Both the position numbers and the translations under genes were made by a program. The notes below the pieces were generated by a model. The model did not search any database, was not told where the DNA came from, and worked only from the letters and a program-made list of their open reading frames with translations. From Bipolaris cookei (taxonomy: Eukaryota > Ascomycota > Dothideomycetes > Pleosporales > Pleosporaceae): a stretch of 64,000 nucleotides of DNA. The stretch spans positions 1 to 64,000 of the forward strand of contig NRSV01000043.1 in NCBI GenBank assembly GCA_002286855.1. The letters run 5' to 3'. Positions within the stretch are counted from its first letter, which is position 1, and each line of letters starts with the position of its first letter. Shown piece by piece: positions 62,675-64,000 of this stretch.

Positions 62675-64000
62675 ACGTAATCCATCACCGAGACGGCCAT
62701 ATCACCGAGCCGGCCAGTTTTGCTTGGCACAATCATCTCACCTTTTTCAACTTTAATCCTCATCACTATTAGTTAGTAAATCACTCTCAGGCTCACTCAG
62801 CTCTGAATCAGAAGACACTTCTCTAGCCTTTTGACATGTTGTAGCGTAGTGCCCAGGTTCTCCGCAGTTCCTATACTGCCGTACACTTGGTTAAGCCCTC
62901 TCAGTACTCCTACTACTACGAACCTTTTTCTTTGACTGAGCTGCGCTTGGTGATCCTGCAGGTACTAGTGAAGCTCCCTCACTATACTCTAGTGTCCTGC
63001 CCTTCTGAATCCTCTTTCGTTTGCGTGATTTGCGCTTGGTTATCTCCTTTAATTGCTCTTCAAGCTCATGGATGCGCGCTTTCTGGAGCGCAGAGAAGCT
63101 TCTTTGCGCTGTACTAGATGACTGAGTAATTGAATTGTGTACAGGCTTTGAGTGAGATCCGAATTCGTGCGTGTTGCTTGGTGTTTTAGACTGCCACGGC
63201 TCATCTGGTTGAGGGAGTGCTGGCCGGGTCTGGTGTCGCACTTCAAGACGGTTCAGAACTCTTAACGGATCAAAGAGAACTAGCCCTGTTGCCTTAAAGG
63301 CCTTCTTGCAGTTCTCTGTTGTAAACTCGTCAAAGAACGCGTCTCTGAACGCTGGCAAGAAGCCTTCTTTGTTGATGGGAAAGACGCGTCGGCGTACCAA
63401 GTCTCGTACGCGCTGAGACTAATTCACCTTCAACGGCGAGAAGCAGGCCACATCAAGTGGCTGGAGGATATGCGATGAATGAGAAGACATACAGATTGTT
63501 ATAATCTTGTTCTCCTCGCAGTAGTCCTTGAAATCCTGGTTGAGGTGGCTCTCGTGCCCATCCAAAACAAGCAACTTGTATATCCCCACCTTTCGATCCT
63601 TTGCACACGCGTCAAAGTGCTTCAACTACTCAAGACCAAGCTCATTGCTTGTCCAGCCCTTCTCTGAGACTGAAACCTTCTAATTACCTGGTATGTTTGT
63701 CTCTTTATACTACGTAGAGATGTGAACGCGGCCCTTGTAGATAATAAAGGGTGGAGTTGCGTACCCCGTCGCGCAGATGCCCTGGATGACTGTAACTCAC
63801 TCACGATCGCGTGGCTGAACAACCTCAGCTCGATTATGTCTCTCTGCACCAGTGATAACCTTAATTGATCCAATTACACCCATCTGGAACCCACTCTCGT
63901 CAAAGTTGTGCATGTCATTGTCCTGGATGCCGTACTTAGCCTTCACGTTGGCCACAAGCCCAAACCATTCACCCACGACCTGAGGATCTTCCTGGAGACT
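62675..64000 (-). mobile_element. Pogo-like transposon 5, runs off the window
   Basis: Left terminus ACGTAATCCATCACCGAG preceded by TA (62673-62674). Just inside, the motif ATCACCGAGMCGGCCA occurs twice, like the doubled subterminal motifs of elements 2 and 3. The right terminus is outside the window. Confidence 0.75.
62753..64000 (-). pseudogene. Pogo-like transposase of element 5, partial
   Basis: Minus-strand frame from the window end to TAA 62753-62755. Seen: LLVLDGHESHLNQDF, ICMSSHSSHILQPLDVACFSPLK, a TAG at 63419-63421 in place of one residue, NCKKAFKATGLVLFDPLRVLNRL, a coiled basic segment (ARIHELEEQLKEITKRKSRKRKR) and a C-terminal knuckle remnant YRNCGEPGHYATTC whose first Cys is Tyr (TGT to TAT, G-to-A). 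The N-terminal HTH lies beyond the window. Confidence 0.82.

Noticed and set aside
1..64000. CRISPR array, prokaryotic operon, rRNA or viral genes
   Set aside because: No regularly spaced identical repeats with unique spacers, no rRNA core motifs and no viral coding signatures were seen; the introns show a eukaryotic nuclear genome.

Overview
The window looks like a chromosomal piece of a filamentous ascomycete (Pezizomycotina), most likely a Dothideomycete of the Pleosporales type. This rests on very short introns (mostly 47-61 bp, GTRNGT at the 5' end, CTRAY branch site, YAG at the 3' end), on typical fungal families (fungal rhodopsin-type membrane protein, SesB-type NLR, DUF6601-like protein, GH76, NIS1-like secreted protein), and on transposon copies carrying CAG-to-TAG changes of the kind left by repeat-induced point mutation (RIP). 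The species assignment is an inference. Exon joins were worked out by hand from splice signals and reading phase.

Layout. 0-3.4 kb: repeat-rich edge with a tandem ~41 bp monomer array, two solo LTRs of one family, a second LTR type and a duplicated block with a single N. 3.4-14.7 kb: a PRTase-like gene, a P450, a seven-helix rhodopsin-type protein, and a GH43 glycosidase divergent from a sugar transporter that has a premature stop. 15.0-19.5 kb: a complete Tc1-type element (1.36 kb) and a pogo-like element carrying a nested SINE/LINE-like insertion. 19.6-24.0 kb: a DUF6601-like membrane protein divergent from a SesB/NB-ARC/TPR NLR with two internal TAG codons. 25.4-28.7 kb: a secreted S28 serine peptidase and a decayed GNAT acetyltransferase. 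28.9-30.7 kb: a second pogo-like element with a 145-base gap.

32-47 kb is the gene-dense, housekeeping part: NIS1-like secreted protein, 6-phosphogluconate dehydrogenase paralogue, Y14/RBM8A, tRNA-Leu(CAG), GH76, importin-11/Kap120-type karyopherin, Pex2 and a BuGZ/ZNF207-type zinc finger protein. 47-53 kb holds a decayed ubiquitin C-terminal hydrolase, a small hypothetical gene and a divergent pair of F-box-type genes. 53.7-64 kb alternates pogo-like elements (three more, the last running off the end) with an aldehyde dehydrogenase and a proline-rich conserved protein.

How the genes may relate. The GH43 enzyme has no signal peptide and shares an upstream region with the sugar transporter, which fits uptake plus intracellular cleavage of plant-derived sugars. 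The NLR and its divergent membrane-protein neighbour form a plausible immunity or allorecognition locus. The secreted peptidase, NIS1-like protein and P450 fit a plant-associated lifestyle. Four of the five pogo-like elements end in TA + AC[GA]T-like termini, and three end their transposase with a zinc knuckle or its remnant. Premature TAG codons also occur in single-copy-looking host genes next to these elements, suggesting RIP leakage or gene decay.
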